NCBI GenBank assembly: GCA_030267965.1
Contig: BRYA01001535.1
Coordinates: 2,415-48,802 of the forward strand
DNA length: 46,388 bases
DNA from: Triparma columacea
Taxonomy: Eukaryota > Sar > Bolidophyceae > Parmales > Triparmaceae
Direction: 5' to 3'
Below the pieces are notes generated by a model that worked only from the letters and a program-made list of their open reading frames with translations, ran no database searches and had not been told where the DNA came from. Made by a program: the position numbers and the translations under genes. Below are positions 21,377-32,218 of the stretch, piece by piece (position 1 is the first letter of the stretch; the number at the start of each line of letters is the position of its first letter).

Positions 21377-22382
21377 ATGTATCACCACATTATGTCACTA
21401 CGGACAGGAAACTCTACGCGACTTCTATCAAAAGTACAGAGGCAAACCCGACAATTTCCTCCCGTTGTACACCTTGCCTCTTCGTTCTCCACCAGCGCCC
21501 CACTATCTCCCTCGTTGACGTTGTACCAGTACAAAATTTGCCCCTTCTGTTGTAAGACTAAGTCGCTATTGACGTACTTATCAGTTCCATTCTCCCCCGT
21601 AGAGGTCAACCCTCTGTCTAAGAAAGAGTTCAAGGGCATAGAGAATGTGGGTGAGACAGAGGAGGACAGGAAGTACAAGAAGGTTCCCGTCGCGGTGTTT
21701 CATGGATCGGATGGCGACACGAGGGTGAACGGTAGCGAGGATATAGTTGAGAGAGTATTGGCAAGCTCAGACCATGAGGTGAGAATGGACAGCAGATTGA
21801 CGATGTGTCATGAAGACACGTTGACTTATTCACTAACGTTGTCCTTCTTGGGACTCGCTTCGCTCTTTGCTTCGCTCGTCGCTCGCCTCCTTCACTTTCG
21901 CCCCCCCCCAGCTCCCCGAAAATTTCAACAGTGAGGACGCAAAGAAGTGGCTGACCTGGTGCGACTCCACCCTTGCCGTTCGCATCTACCCCTTGCTAAC
22001 GGACGGGTTCGGGAATTCGCTAAAGGCCTTCTCGTACCTCGATTCTGTGGAGACTTTCACCCCCATGGAGAGGACAACTGCAAAGTACGTTGGGAGCCTC
22101 GCTATGTGGGCGGCGGGGGGGAAGATAAAGAAGAAGTACGGGATCGTGGACTGTGAGGAGTCGCTTAAGGAGGCCGTCGCGGAGTGGGGCGATGAAGGAT
22201 TGAACACCAAGGCTTTCAACGGGGGGCAGTCACCCAACGTTGCTGACTTGGGTGTTTACGGGGTGCTCAGGGGGCTAGAGGACACCGGGGGCGCTTGGTT
22301 CGACGAGATTGTCATGGGGAAGGAGAGCGTCAAGGGATGGTACGGAAGGATGAAGGAGGAGGTGGGATCTCTTGAACCCTAA
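21377..22382 (+). CDS. Prostaglandin E synthase 2-like (glutaredoxin/GST fold)
   Basis: Exons 21377-21778 and 21912-22382 join (donor GTGAGAATG, acceptor CCCCCAG) to 290 residues; Met at 21392 is an alternative start. The N-terminus is basic and Ser/Arg-rich, as for an organelle presequence. A thioredoxin-like half follows with LTLYQYKICPFCCKTKSLL, whose CPFC (Cys55-Cys58) is the glutaredoxin-type active site of the PGES-2 family, then VEVNPLSKKE and a cis-Pro region KKVPVAV. The second exon is an all-helical GST-C domain with the family features SVETFTPMERTTAKYVG and SPNVADLGVYGVLRG. In animals the family isomerises PGH2 and binds haem and glutathione; in algae the physiological substrate is unknown. 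The intron is rich in CTTCGCT motifs. Confidence 0.88.
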
Positions 22383-22449
22383 ACCGCAACGCAAACATTT
22401 CGTATTTTTTTTAAACCCCATAAGCTTATGAATCCCCCCCCCCTTCAGC

Positions 22450-25400
22450 CTACAACGGCCCGTAGTCCCCCACGTCCTTGGACCTGCTATAGGGGCACCT
22501 CTCGTCCCTAAGGTAAACAAATTCGAAGTCCTCCTCGTTGAAGAACTTGTGGCACGGCTGCGACAAGGCGATGCTGATGTCCGGGATCATGTTCTTGTAG
22601 AACCTGTACCTCATCCCCTTGACGACCGGCTTGCAAACGTAGACCTCGTCCCTTTTTAGGCTCGATAAGGCTTGTGCACCGACGAGCACCGGCTCGTATG
22701 CCCCGTTGCCCTCCTGGGTCTCCAAAACCTTGTTAATACACCTCTCGAACGGGTCCCCCTGCCCCCCACCGCCGCCCCAATCATCGTCATCATCCCCCAT
22801 TCTCATGACGTCTGCTCCACCATCTTTCCCCTCCTCCCATTCGTTGCCCCCCCTCTTCTTCCCCCCGCCCTCGGCCCTAGCCTTTGGATTGTGGCTCCTA
22901 ATAATCTCCACCGCGTCCTCGTCGGAAATGTCGATTTCCGGGAAGAACTCCACAAGTGGCAATATGTCATAATTAACGAAGCTCCTCACGAAGGGGTGCC
23001 CACAGTTGGTGCACTTGTCCCCGTCCAACAAATTATTGGGGTTCCCGAAGGTGTTCAGTAGCGGGTTGGTCATCCCGCACCTGTAGCAGACGGGCGCCAG
23101 CTCCGGGTTGTCCCTGACGGGCTTGGCCTGGATAGTCATCATATCGAGGTCTATGTTGTCCTCCCACGACTCTGGCACCTTGAGCTGCTGGAGCCTGTCG
23201 TACGTGAACCTCGCTAGCTTGAACGCCCCCAGCACCTTGGCCTGCTTGGCGAGGGTGTAGAGGATGTTCACCCTCGAGATGCCATACGGTGCGTCCGAGT
23301 TGCCCATGGAATTTATCAAAAACCTCGACACCTGGAAGAGCATGTCAGGCTGGAGGCTGGTGAAGGGGTCGTTGCAGAAGGTGTGGATGCTGCTGTAAGC
23401 ATAGTACCAGTCTGCCTTCGCCATGTATCCCTGGTAGATGGCGAGGTTCTTCTCGTTTTTCTTCAAATCCTTCCCAAGCTTGATCCCCTTGAGGGTCTCG
23501 GTTCCGAGGAGGAAGTAGTAATAGCCGGCGTCCTTGAACCTCCCCTCCGTCACCGCGTTGTTGGTGAGCTCCTCCATCATCCTCCTGCTCTCGTCCGGCC
23601 TTCCCGCCTTCCTGTAGGCGTCCAGGGCCGAGTCGAACCTGTCCTGGACAGCCAGCCACTCTGCGTAGGGGAGGAAGACAGCCTTGTCGAATTTACCCTC
23701 GTGCTCCTCCGCGAGCCTCGTCGCGTCTTGCCAGTTCTTTCTCTTGATGTAAAGCTGCATCAGGTTCGAGAAGTCGTCCAGTTTGAGGTACACCTCCTTC
23801 GCGAAGCCGTCCTCGTCTGCGTCTGCATAGTACTGACCACAGAGCTCCAATACCTCCACCTCGCTCTTGGGAATGTTTCTGACGACATCGATCATCATTG
23901 TCTGCCAGTTCTTCCCCTTGCTGTCCCCAATTATCCTACACGCCCTCAGGGTATCGCTAGAGGCTAAGTACATCTCTGCGGCAGTTTTCCAATCGTTAGT
24001 GTCCTCCGCCCACTCCGCCTGCCTCCTCGTCAGATCCTTCGAGTCTATTGAGGAATTTCCAGCCGCAAACACCTTGGCCTCGTCCCACTGCCGGAGATCC
24101 ACGAAAAGGTTGATGGCCCTCTCCACCTCCCCCATCCTCGCGTAGGACTTAGCGGCCCCCTGGTAGTCCCCGCTCCAGGCGCAAATCTCCGCTTGGCAGA
24201 GTCCCTTGGCGTGCTCCAGTAAGTCCTTGTCCCCCTCCGCACTTTTCAATCTACTCTCTATGCTGTTCACGAGCTCTATGTACCGCATGTCCCTGATCCT
24301 AATGAAGGCCTTCTTGGCAACCTCCAGCTCTAAACTCTTAAGGGCTCCCAAGCCTAGCAATTTCCAGTCCTCGTCAGTGACCCCGAGGCAGGCGATTTTG
24401 TAGCCCTCCTCGAACTGGCCCGCCTCAATGTGCCTGATCAACGAGGCAGACTGGGGAATGTCAATAGTCTTCATCTGGAGGTAGTGGAGGCAGAATATCT
24501 TGGAGCCTCGGAACCCGACCACGAACCCTTGCAGCTTCTGGTTATTGACAGGAAAGTCCCCAGTCTTGATGGCGAGAGTTCCGGAGCCGGAGTAACTGAG
24601 CATCCCCCCCAGCTCGGTGTTGAAGGCCACTGAGTTTGCGTTACTCTCCTGGAACACAATCTCCTTCGTGTTCAAGTCATAGACGAGGATCCGGTTCTCG
24701 CTGTCCACGACGGCTAGCTGCTTCCTATCGACCGAAATGTCGAGGCACCGGATCGAGGCCGACTGTTTGATGAGCTCAATAGGGAAGGCATTGTCCACGT
24801 AAACCTTGAGGACAGTCCCGTCTTTCAATCCCACGAGGACACCCTCGCTGCCAGCCTTTCCGCCGTCTACCTTGATGTACCTGATGACGGACGCTAGGAT
24901 CCACTCGCGGACCATAGTGCCGTGGTAGTCGTAGAGCTGCAGCTTCCTTTCCTGGCACAGGATGATATGGTTCGTGGTCACGACGAGAAGGTTGCAGGGG
25001 AGATTCTGGTAGATGCGCTCCTTGATTCGGTAGTGCATGTCGTAACTATCGTCGCGGTTAGCGAGGTCGTAAATGTGGATTCGATCGGAAAGCTGGACGG
25101 CCAGGCGATCCCTGAAGACGGCGACCTTCTTCACGTAGTCCCTACACTTGATCCTAACCTTCTGCTCAGTCAACAAGTGCTGCACAATGACGTCCGTCAT
25201 GTGCTCCCTGTAGGCGTAGCGGTCCTTGTAAAGCCCGTGGATTGTCAAGAACTGAAGGTTCATCACGGCGATTCCTCCTCCGTGGTCTCCCAACGCAATG
25301 CAGTTGTGGTTTGGCCTGTACTTCACGCACCAGACCCACTCGTCCCTCGTGGCGATAGTGCAAAGCTTGGTACCCTCCCTGGTGCAGAGGAGGGCTTCCC

Positions 25401-26345
25401 TATTTGACCCACCGACAAGCATGTACTCCCCGTTCCCAAAGTAGTTGATTGAGCAGGGGTTGAAGCCTAGCTTCTTATCCTTCTGGTGCTGGATTCCGGA
25501 GAGCTGGTAAAAAGAGAGTGACTGGTCCCAGCAACCGACGGCGAGGAGGTCGAAGGCCTCGTCCTTCCAGGGGGACCACGAGAGGCACCAGACAGGGGCC
25601 TCCCTAGCGATCGAAACTTTCTCATTACCCTTGCGATCACGAATGGTGATCTGACCAGAGAACATCCCGAGGGCAAGGAATTGCCCGTCATTCGACCAAG
25701 ACGCCGACAGGATCTTGGACTGAGTCTTAAATTTGGCGACGGACTTCTCGGAGGGAGACCAAAGTCCGAAGTCGCTGTTTGTGCAGGAAGCCAGTTGATC
25801 CGTGGTGGGATTGTAAACGACCCTCTGGATGGACTCCTGGTGGGAGTACTTGAGAATCGGGTCCCCCTTCGCACTCCATATGATGACGCTGCAGTCGGCC
25901 GACCCAGACGCGAACTTCTCCCCAGTCCTGTCGAAGTCAACACAGTAGACAGTGTCCTTGTGGGCTCGGAGGGAAAGTACGAGGTCTACAAAGGGGTGGG
26001 TGGTGGGTTAACAGACAGTATTGCGGGTTGGGGAGGGGCGGTACCAAGCAACAAGCAATTAGTGGCAAACAAACTTGCAGTCGGCCCCAAAAACTCACCT
26101 CCATCTGAAGCATTGTAAACTAATACACGGTTACCGACGGCGACAACCATCCGGGAGCCGCTGGGATTGAAGGCAAGATCATTGATGGAGGGGGAAGTGA
26201 GCCAAGGGAGAGGGGGGGGGGGGTCGGGCCAGGGGGTGGAATTTGAAAGAAGAGAAGGGTTAGAAGACAGGGGGAGGACGGAGAGCGGGGTTCGGGAAGA
26301 TAGGTCACTCACAACTTGATCGTCCCACAAGAGCGAGGTCTTCAT
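22450..26345 (-). CDS. IFT122: Intraflagellar transport protein 122
   Basis: Exons 26345-26099 and 25985-22450 join (donor GTGAGT, acceptor TTTGTAG) to 1260 residues, close to the 1240-1290 of animal IFT122. WD40 repeats fill the N-terminal half (INDLAFNPSGSRMVVAVGNR, HKDTVYCVDFD, FASGSADCSVIIW, GLYKDRYAYREHMTDVIVQH). A helical TPR-like solenoid follows (LTNNAVTEGRF, PYAEWLAVQDRF). The C-terminus has a zinc-ribbon-like CYRCG...CTNCG pair and ends near CPYSRS. IFT122 belongs to the IFT-A complex, which drives retrograde transport and membrane-protein entry in cilia. Near the start, a Pro/Ser-rich stretch of about 37 residues begins exactly at a GTGAGTG and looks like an unspliced intron lacking an AG (see findings). 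The gene shows that the organism makes cilia. Confidence 0.95.
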
Positions 26346-26707
26346 CCAACTATTTTGGCTGCTGTCCTTTTTTTGGCTAATTTCGAAATGGAGAATGAAG
26401 ATGGAGAGAGATCACATAAAAGCCAGAAGGGGAAATGGTGGGTGAAAATGTTTGCAAAGGAAGGGGTAAAAACCTGGGATAAAAGTACCACAGCGGTAAA
26501 ATTAGAGATTTCTATCGAGAGAGATAAAAGACATTGACGGAGGACTCCTAATATAGCAAGGCAAATACATTTTTTTGAATGAATTGGGTATTCGTCTTGT
26601 GTGTTGTGGTTACGATCCCTCCCCTTCGCGTTCCTTCTCTCTCTCCTTCTCTATTTCCTGGACGAGCGGAGCGACGACCGAAAGGTGTGTGTTAGATTTT
26701 GGACGAC
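26346..26707. other. Intergenic, IFT122 promoter and NF-YC 3' flank
   Basis: Both flanking genes read leftward, so this stretch holds the IFT122 upstream region and the 3' end of the NF-YC transcript. Open frames here have no recognisable content. A small GAGCGGAGCGACGACC stretch occurs near 26662. No named promoter element is visible. Confidence 0.4.
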
Positions 26708-27624
26708 TTAGAGCAGCTTGGGGTTCTTTCTGTTGCCTCCCTTGCCTCCCCCGCCTCTCATGCTTCGTACCTTTTGCTTCTTCTCTTCCTCGACCTTTTT
26801 GATCATCTCAGTCGCCTGCTTCTGCCACTGATCAGCAAGAACCCTCTGCACATCGTCGTCACCGCCCTGCGTCCCGTCAGACACATTCTGGACTGGCCCT
26901 CCACCGAAACCCTGCATCATTGCGTAGAGGGCGGGGTCCACGCTGGCAGCAATCTGCTCTTGCTGTACCTTCCTCGCCATGGCCTGCATCATCATGCTGC
27001 AGGCGTGGTGGGGGGAGATAGTGGGGATGTCATTGGGGTCCTCAGAAGCACCTGATATGTCAGCAGCAGAGTCAGAGGCATCAGCAGTGGATTCTGAGTG
27101 AACATTCCCAGTCAGCCGGGGGACGATGTCAATTAGGAAGTCGAACATGTCGCTGCGGTTGAGGGCGGCCTGGGTGTATGTGTGGGAGGGAAGGTTAGGA
27201 CGGGGAGGAGGGATAGGAAGGAAGAAAAAAGAATCAAGCACGCACCTGGACGTCACTTTTCTGAACCGTCCGCCTCTTCTTCTCACAAGTATTCATCCAA
27301 GAACGAATTGCAACCTCCCCGATGAATATTTCGCAAGCCTTGCTAAAGAGGAGAGGGCCTTCGCTGGATATCATTAACTTGGGCTGGGCCGTGGAAGAAC
27401 GAATCGGATCTTCGCTCTTCATTATCTTCTTGATTCGAGCAAGGGGCAAGATATGAGACTGCGACGAATTGGGGATAGGATGAGTGAGAAAAAGGTGAGG
27501 GAAGAGGAGCAACGGGAAGGATATTTCTCACTTTCCAATCATACTGGTGCGGCTTCAAGGCTTCCAAGGAAGCTATCTCGTTCGAAGAGTAGTCATCAAG
27601 CACCTGAGAGAGCGCTTGTTCCAT
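26708..27624 (-). CDS. NFYC: Nuclear transcription factor Y subunit gamma (NF-YC / HAP5)
   Basis: Three exons, 27624-27532, 27458-27246 and 27169-26708, join at phase 0 to give 255 residues. The histone-fold core begins at exon 2 with LPLARIKKIMKSED, continues LLFSKACEIFIGEV, AIRSWMNTCEKKRRTVQKSD, and crosses into exon 3 as AALNRSDMFDFLIDIVPR. This is the NF-YC consensus nearly residue for residue. NF-YC pairs with NF-YB through this fold and, with NF-YA, binds CCAAT boxes. The tail is Gln/Asp/Met-rich and ends in a Gly/Lys stretch with a possible basic localisation signal. The introns are 73 and 76 bases. The divergent DUF493 gene starts 95 bases away, so they may share a promoter. Confidence 0.95.
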
Positions 27625-27719
27625 TGTTCAACTTGTCGGGGCAAACAGAGAACTTTCCAACAGATTAGGAGTGGGGGTGGGGGTGGTGGGGAGATAGAAA
27701 AGGAAACTCAATCTAACAG

Positions 27720-28346
27720 ATGCTAGCTCGAGGTTGGGTTGTTATTTTGGCTCTGCTAATCCACTACTGCAATTACTGCGATAGCTACACACAATTTCGA
27801 CTCGGAAGGCACGCATTGGAGAGAAGGAAGTGGGGCACCCCTGTGTTGGCGGGGAAGAATGATGAAAATGGATTAGGGGACGACGTTGTGCCCGATCCGG
27901 AGCGAAACTGCAAGAAAGTAGAATTCACGAATGAAGGAATCGGCGGAGGGGAAGATACGAGAAAAGGCCCAGAGGATCTGACTGATCGCTTTAAATACTC
28001 TGTAAACGCTCTCATGGGCCTGTATGATCCCCCTGACGGGGCGACAGACAACGAACAGTCAAACAAGGACAGCTTTGCGATAAGCAACGCCCTTTTGAAA
28101 TTCCCGGTGGAGGTGGAGTTTGTGGCGGTTGGGGTTGGGGAGAATTTCAGCAGTCTCTGCGTTGACGCCATGAGACCTCTTCTCCTCAGCGTCTACGGGA
28201 AGGATTACGACTTTGAGTACGAAGAGGTTCCGAGGGGGGCAAAGTACACCAAGTTCAAGACAAAGCAGAGGATCGAGAACGCTGAGGTTTTGGGCAGATT
28301 GTATGCAGCGTTAGATAGCGTCGAGGGCTTAAAATTTAAGTATTGA
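27720..28346 (+). CDS. DUF493/YbeD-like protein with signal-type leader, probably plastid
   Basis: A single frame encodes 208 residues. It opens with a hydrophobic signal-like segment (LARGWVVILALLIHY), followed by a basic, Ser/Arg-bearing stretch to about residue 40. That order suits the bipartite leaders of complex plastids, though the usual Phe after the cleavage site is not clearly placed. The C-terminal 85 residues match the DUF493/YbeD ferredoxin-like fold: FPVEVEFVAVGVGENF, a helix, then GAKYTKFKTKQRIENAEVLG, LYAALDSVEGLKFKY. Bacterial YbeD has a suggested regulatory role in lipoic-acid or related pathways, and the plant plastid homologues are uncharacterised. Localisation is inferred. 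Confidence 0.78.
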   Translation: MLARGWVVILALLIHYCNYCDSYTQFRLGRHALERRKWGTPVLAGKNDENGLGDDVVPDPERNCKKVEFTNEGIGGGEDTRKGPEDLTDRFKYSVNALMGLYDPPDGATDNEQSNKDSFAISNALLKFPVEVEFVAVGVGENFSSLCVDAMRPLLLSVYGKDYDFEYEEVPRGAKYTKFKTKQRIENAEVLGRLYAALDSVEGLKFKY

Positions 28347-28554
28347 GCACAAGCCCTTTTTGTACATGACATGATGATTTCCAACTTTTAGAGCGTATGT
28401 GGTTGTGTGTGGTGTGTGGTGGTGGTGATGTGTGGTTATATAATGTTGCTGACTGATTGTAAGGGGGTTAAATATGTGGCAATGCGTCCTTCACTTTAAA
28501 AGGGAGCTATGTGTGTGTGGATATGTATGGGGCTTTCGTCTTCGGATGGACGTG

Positions 28555-29795
28555 TTACATTCCGAAGAAATCGAAGAGACCTCCCAAACTCCCCCTCTTG
28601 GACTCATGGTTTTCTCCCCCTCCCTCCGTTTCGGCAAGGAGGTCGAGAGGACCCTTGCTATCCCTCCTCTTGTGGTGCGAAGCGTGGGGCTGGCGGGGGT
28701 AAAGCTTGATCTCAGGGGAAATCTTGCCGCTCAGCACGGGGGGGGGATTGCTCCCCATCAGACTTCCCGCCCTATCCCCCCTGCTGCCGTCGTACTTCCT
28801 CTGGAGCATTCTGTGAAGCTCCCTATCCTTCCTACTAATTTGATCCCTAAGCCCGGTAGACCTTCGCCTCTCAGCCTCGACGGCGCCCTTCCAGGCATCC
28901 CTCTCCGTCTCAAGCTCCGAGTACCTCATGCTCCACTGCCTCTCCATGGCTGTGAGTTCGCTCTCTAGCGTCATCTTCTGCTTGGCCTGGATCTCCAGCC
29001 GCCTCTCGAGGTCGTCATTGACCCTCTCAAGCTCAGCGAGCCTGGCGTTCTGGGACTGGATTATCCTAGAGTAGGACTTGAGCTCCTGTCACGAGCACGC
29101 AGAGAGGGGTTTGTGTGAGTAAAAAAGTTGATGTGCCTCCACCCCTGCCACGACATCGTCGTCGCTGTGTTTTTAGTTTGCTCTCATTCTCACCTGAACG
29201 TCGTCGCTAACGAGCCGCTCGAAGAGAGGGGGCGACACTCCAGTGTTCTCAAGGGCAGAGAGGGAGGGGCTGGGACCCATGACATTGGAGCCAACGGAGA
29301 AGGTCCTACTGACCCTATTACCGTCAACGTACCCTGTCGGGGTTCCATTCATAACGCCAGTGGAGGGGGATCGACGAAAGCCGGGTGTGTTGAAGATGGG
29401 GGTCCCGTTATTGGAAGGTTGGGGCCCGGGCTGGTGCTGAGGGGTGTTATTTGTTGTGGCAGTGGCGTTGGTAGATGAGGACTGTCGTGACTGGGTGGAC
29501 GACGCTACGGACGCCTGTCGGTGGTGTTGTGGGGGTTGTTGTTGCTGTTGTTGTTGTTGCATCTGCTGCTGGTATTGCTGCTGCTGGAGCTGTTGCATTC
29601 GCTGTTGTTGGTGTTGAGGGAGCTGCGAGGCGGGAGGGCATTAGTGGCTGTTCAGGGAGGGAGCCACCTCTTCAATTGTTTGTTTCTTAGCTCGTTCTTC
29701 CTCTTGCTCATCACATTCTCACCTGAAAACCCCTTGTCTGGAGCTGGTTTTGTTGAGGTTGGTGTTGCGCCTGCGGCGGGTGCAGCTGCCGCCGT

Positions 29796-29833
<38 letters not shown>

Positions 29834-30187
29834 CCGCTTCGATCCGCTGTCGTCGCCTCCCTTTCCTTTCGCTTTCCCCTTCCCCTCCCTCGCCCTTCCC
29901 TTGGCCCTCCCAGTGCGGGTCGTGCTACTGCTGGAGCTTTCGCCTGAATTCTCGTCGATGTGTTCAGCAGGTAGGCCCTTACCTTTCACCTTAGACTTTC
30001 CGGCGTCCGTGGGGGGAATCTGGTTGGCCAGGTGAGTGTCAGAGATTTTCTTTTCGTCCCTGTGTTCCATTCTCTGCACGGTCGACGACGGCGATATACT
30101 CCTGCTATGTTGAAGGGGTTGGTTGGGATTGGTGGGAGAATCTCTACCCGTACTATCAGATGAAGGCGAAGAATGGCTTGCTGGCAT
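28555..30187 (-). CDS. PolyQ, low-complexity protein with C-terminal coiled coil
   Basis: Three exons, 30187-29723, 29622-29194 and 29085-28555, join at phase 0 to 474 residues. Exon 1 is Ser/Lys/Gly-rich and ends in a run of 13 Gln followed by HPPQAQHQPQQNQL. Exon 2 opens with further Gln runs and then Ser/Thr/Asn-rich sequence. Exon 3 is a strong heptad-like coiled coil (ELKSYSRIIQSQNARLAELE to about 80 residues), then a Pro/Gly linker and the short end GGLFDFFGM. Both introns start GTGAGAATG. I do not recognise the family. Disordered polyQ plus a coiled coil suggests a scaffold or a component of condensates such as mRNA or transcription assemblies, but that is inference. Confidence 0.72.
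29795..29833 (-). repeat. CAA/CAG microsatellite encoding 13 Gln
   Basis: Thirteen consecutive CAA/CAG codons (TTG/CTG on the plus strand) form a trinucleotide tract inside exon 1 of the polyQ gene. CAA and CAG are mixed, which lowers slippage compared with a pure tract. Confidence 0.95.
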
Positions 30188-30960
30188 TGTCTATTTACAA
30201 TTGCACAAGTTGATTTTTCTTTAGGACGGTAATTGAGGTACTTTTAGTCTGCGTGGTGGATATAAGAAGGGCTGAATGTGAGCATAATACAAACAATTAG
30301 GAGAAAAACGTACACAAAAAGTCTTAATTCTCAAAAGAATTAAGGCTTGACCGCCCTTTAGGGCCAATGAAGGGTCTCATTGTGGCCCTTTGGGGCATAA
30401 ATACGTTAATTTTTCTTCACTTACGAACACAGACATATATAAGGAAAGCATTCATAACTCACCGTTCGCCAAAATGAGAACCTAAGAAGCAAATGTTTGT
30501 GTTGTTTGTGTTGACGGAGCAAGATCGAGCAAGCAAGGAACCAAGAAAGTACTGCCTTGCCAGATTGCCAGCAGCAGCTGACCCTTCCCCAAGTTGTGGA
30601 AACAATTTTGAGGACATGAGATCACATGCCAAACACGCGAGAAAAATGGAAACGATGCCCTGGTCTCGATACTTGACCGATGGGGGTTGGCCAGGGGTGG
30701 GGTGGGGGCGCTTTGGGTGCTGAAGGACGTGATTTGAGGGTGAATTAGGAGGTTGAAGGGAATAGCTTTGAGTTTTGGGATGTAGGGGGCGGTCGGGGAG
30801 GGAGAGTACTGGGCAAGAGAGATGACTGTAAATTATTGTGTCGTTTTACGAGGCAAAAAGAATGTTTTTCATGACATGAAAGAATGGGGATGAACCCCAG
30901 CCCTCAGCTCCCGTTGTCCTCCAGTTGAAAGCAATCACCACCAACAACTGAAACGAAACG
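30188..30960. promoter_or_regulatory. Divergent intergenic region with hairpins and a TATA-like site
   Basis: No convincing gene is seen; the plus-strand frame at 30493-30723 has no recognisable content. Three short inverted repeats follow one another: CTTAATTCT/AGAATTAAG (30323-30344), GCCCT/AGGGC at about 30353-30364, and GGCCC/GGGGC at about 30384-30396. A TATATAAG occurs at 30436. The stretch separates the polyQ gene from the GNW-motif gene and probably holds both promoters. Confidence 0.5.
30323..30344. repeat. Perfect 9-bp inverted repeat, 4-base loop
   Basis: CTTAATTCT and AGAATTAAG pair perfectly around CAAA. Two weaker GC inverted repeats follow within 60 bases. It could be a DNA-binding palindrome or a transcript hairpin; the sequence alone does not decide. 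Confidence 0.8.
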
Positions 30961-32075
30961 ATGTCGAATGTGGCACACTCGATGTACGCCAGCTACAACA
31001 AGGGGGGGAACGGGACCAGGAGTGGAGGCGTTCGGTTAGGTAAGAATGGGGTTGTGGGCTGGGTTGGGGTTTAACTCCCCATGGTCGTTGCTGGGTGGTT
31101 TGTGGGCTGAGGGGTGGGATTGGGGATTGATGGGGGGGATTTGGGGACAAGGGAGGCGGGAGATAGATGCAAGGGGGATTGAACTCGATGAGATGGAGGT
31201 TGAGACCCTGGAAAGTCCCCTAGGTTGTTCGGTTCGGGTGGGGTGGGTGGAATTTATCTTGGAGGGAGGGGTATCAACGGGTCCAGGGACGAATATCAGG
31301 AACGCCATTATCACCATCAACACAATCCCTCACCTTCCGCCCCCCTTTCCCTTCCCCTTCAGGTAACTGGCAGGAGGAGCTCGCCTTAGAGGGCGCCACA
31401 GGTTTCTCCAGAGCCCCCAACCCTAAGCAGCCAGCATACTACAACAACCACGACCGTGTCCTCGCACACACTGACCGCATCGAAGCGTCTCAGTTCCAGA
31501 GCACGGCGCACGCGGCAATGTCCCAGAAGAAGGGGGAGAAGAGGAGGGAGGTGGGGCCTCGAAAAACCCTCAAGGAGCGCAGGTACTACGAGCAGGCCCT
31601 CCGCGAGGCCAAGACGAAGGAGATCAAGGAGCAGGAGATCAAGAACAAGGTCGACTATACCTCCGTGAACTCCGCCACTTACAACATGGCCGACAGCGGC
31701 GTCTCAAGGCTGAGCAATCCCGCAAAGTCCAAGGTGCTGTTCGGGGGTGAGGTCACCAAGGAGTCCCTCGCATCCGTCGATATCGCCACCCTCCCCCCCG
31801 GGGACTACAGCCAGGCCACAGCCGTAACATACTGGACGCAGCAACTCACGAACCCCACCCCCGTTACTAGCTTCCCCATCACCTCCTCCAAGTCTGGGAA
31901 CCCCTTCGCGAGGTCCTCTACCTTCACGAACGACATCCGCGACTCCACGAAGAGCCACGCGGAGGGCGCGGACATGGGGGGAACGGAGATTGAGGGCGTG
32001 GGGAGGAACAGAAATGAAATCGGGGAGGATATTGCCAAGAAATTCCACGAGGGGAGCAGCTTCCCAACGTGGTGA
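30961..32075 (+). CDS. GNW-motif protein, possible ciliary microtubule-associated protein
   Basis: Exons 30961-31039 and 31363-32075 join (donor GTAAGAATG, acceptor CCTTCAG) to 263 residues. The N-terminus reads MYASYNKGGNGTRSGGVRLG followed by NWQEELALEGATGF. The V-R-x-G-N-W-x-E-E pattern recurs in small ciliary microtubule inner proteins, including CFAP161 in this window (TRVGNWLEDVCLEE). The remainder is hydrophilic, with Lys/Glu helices and repeated Ser/Thr turns, and no membrane span. The intron (323 bases) is the longest of the protein-coding introns modelled here. A ciliary role is inferred only from this motif and from the ciliary neighbours; the protein family is otherwise not recognised. 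The gene itself is well supported by the clean splice junction, which restores GNW. Confidence 0.7.
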
Positions 32076-32218
32076 GGGAAGGGGAAGAGGGGCGGGCGAG
32101 CGGCCGGGGGGGTGTAATCTTAGCGTCTTCAAATTGAATGAATAAATGCTGCGTGGTGGCCCAATTTCTAACAAATACAGACAGACACACCACGCTAACT
32201 TGACTCCTCCCCTCCCAT

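Noticed and set aside
27720..28346. Bacterial-type YbeD gene as a sign of bacterial contamination
   Set aside because: It is embedded between spliced eukaryotic genes and has a signal-type leader; plastid DUF493 proteins are ordinary in algae.
30493..30723. 76-codon plus-strand frame in the divergent intergenic region
   Set aside because: No recognisable content, Gly/Trp-rich end, and no splice partners; insufficient to call a gene.
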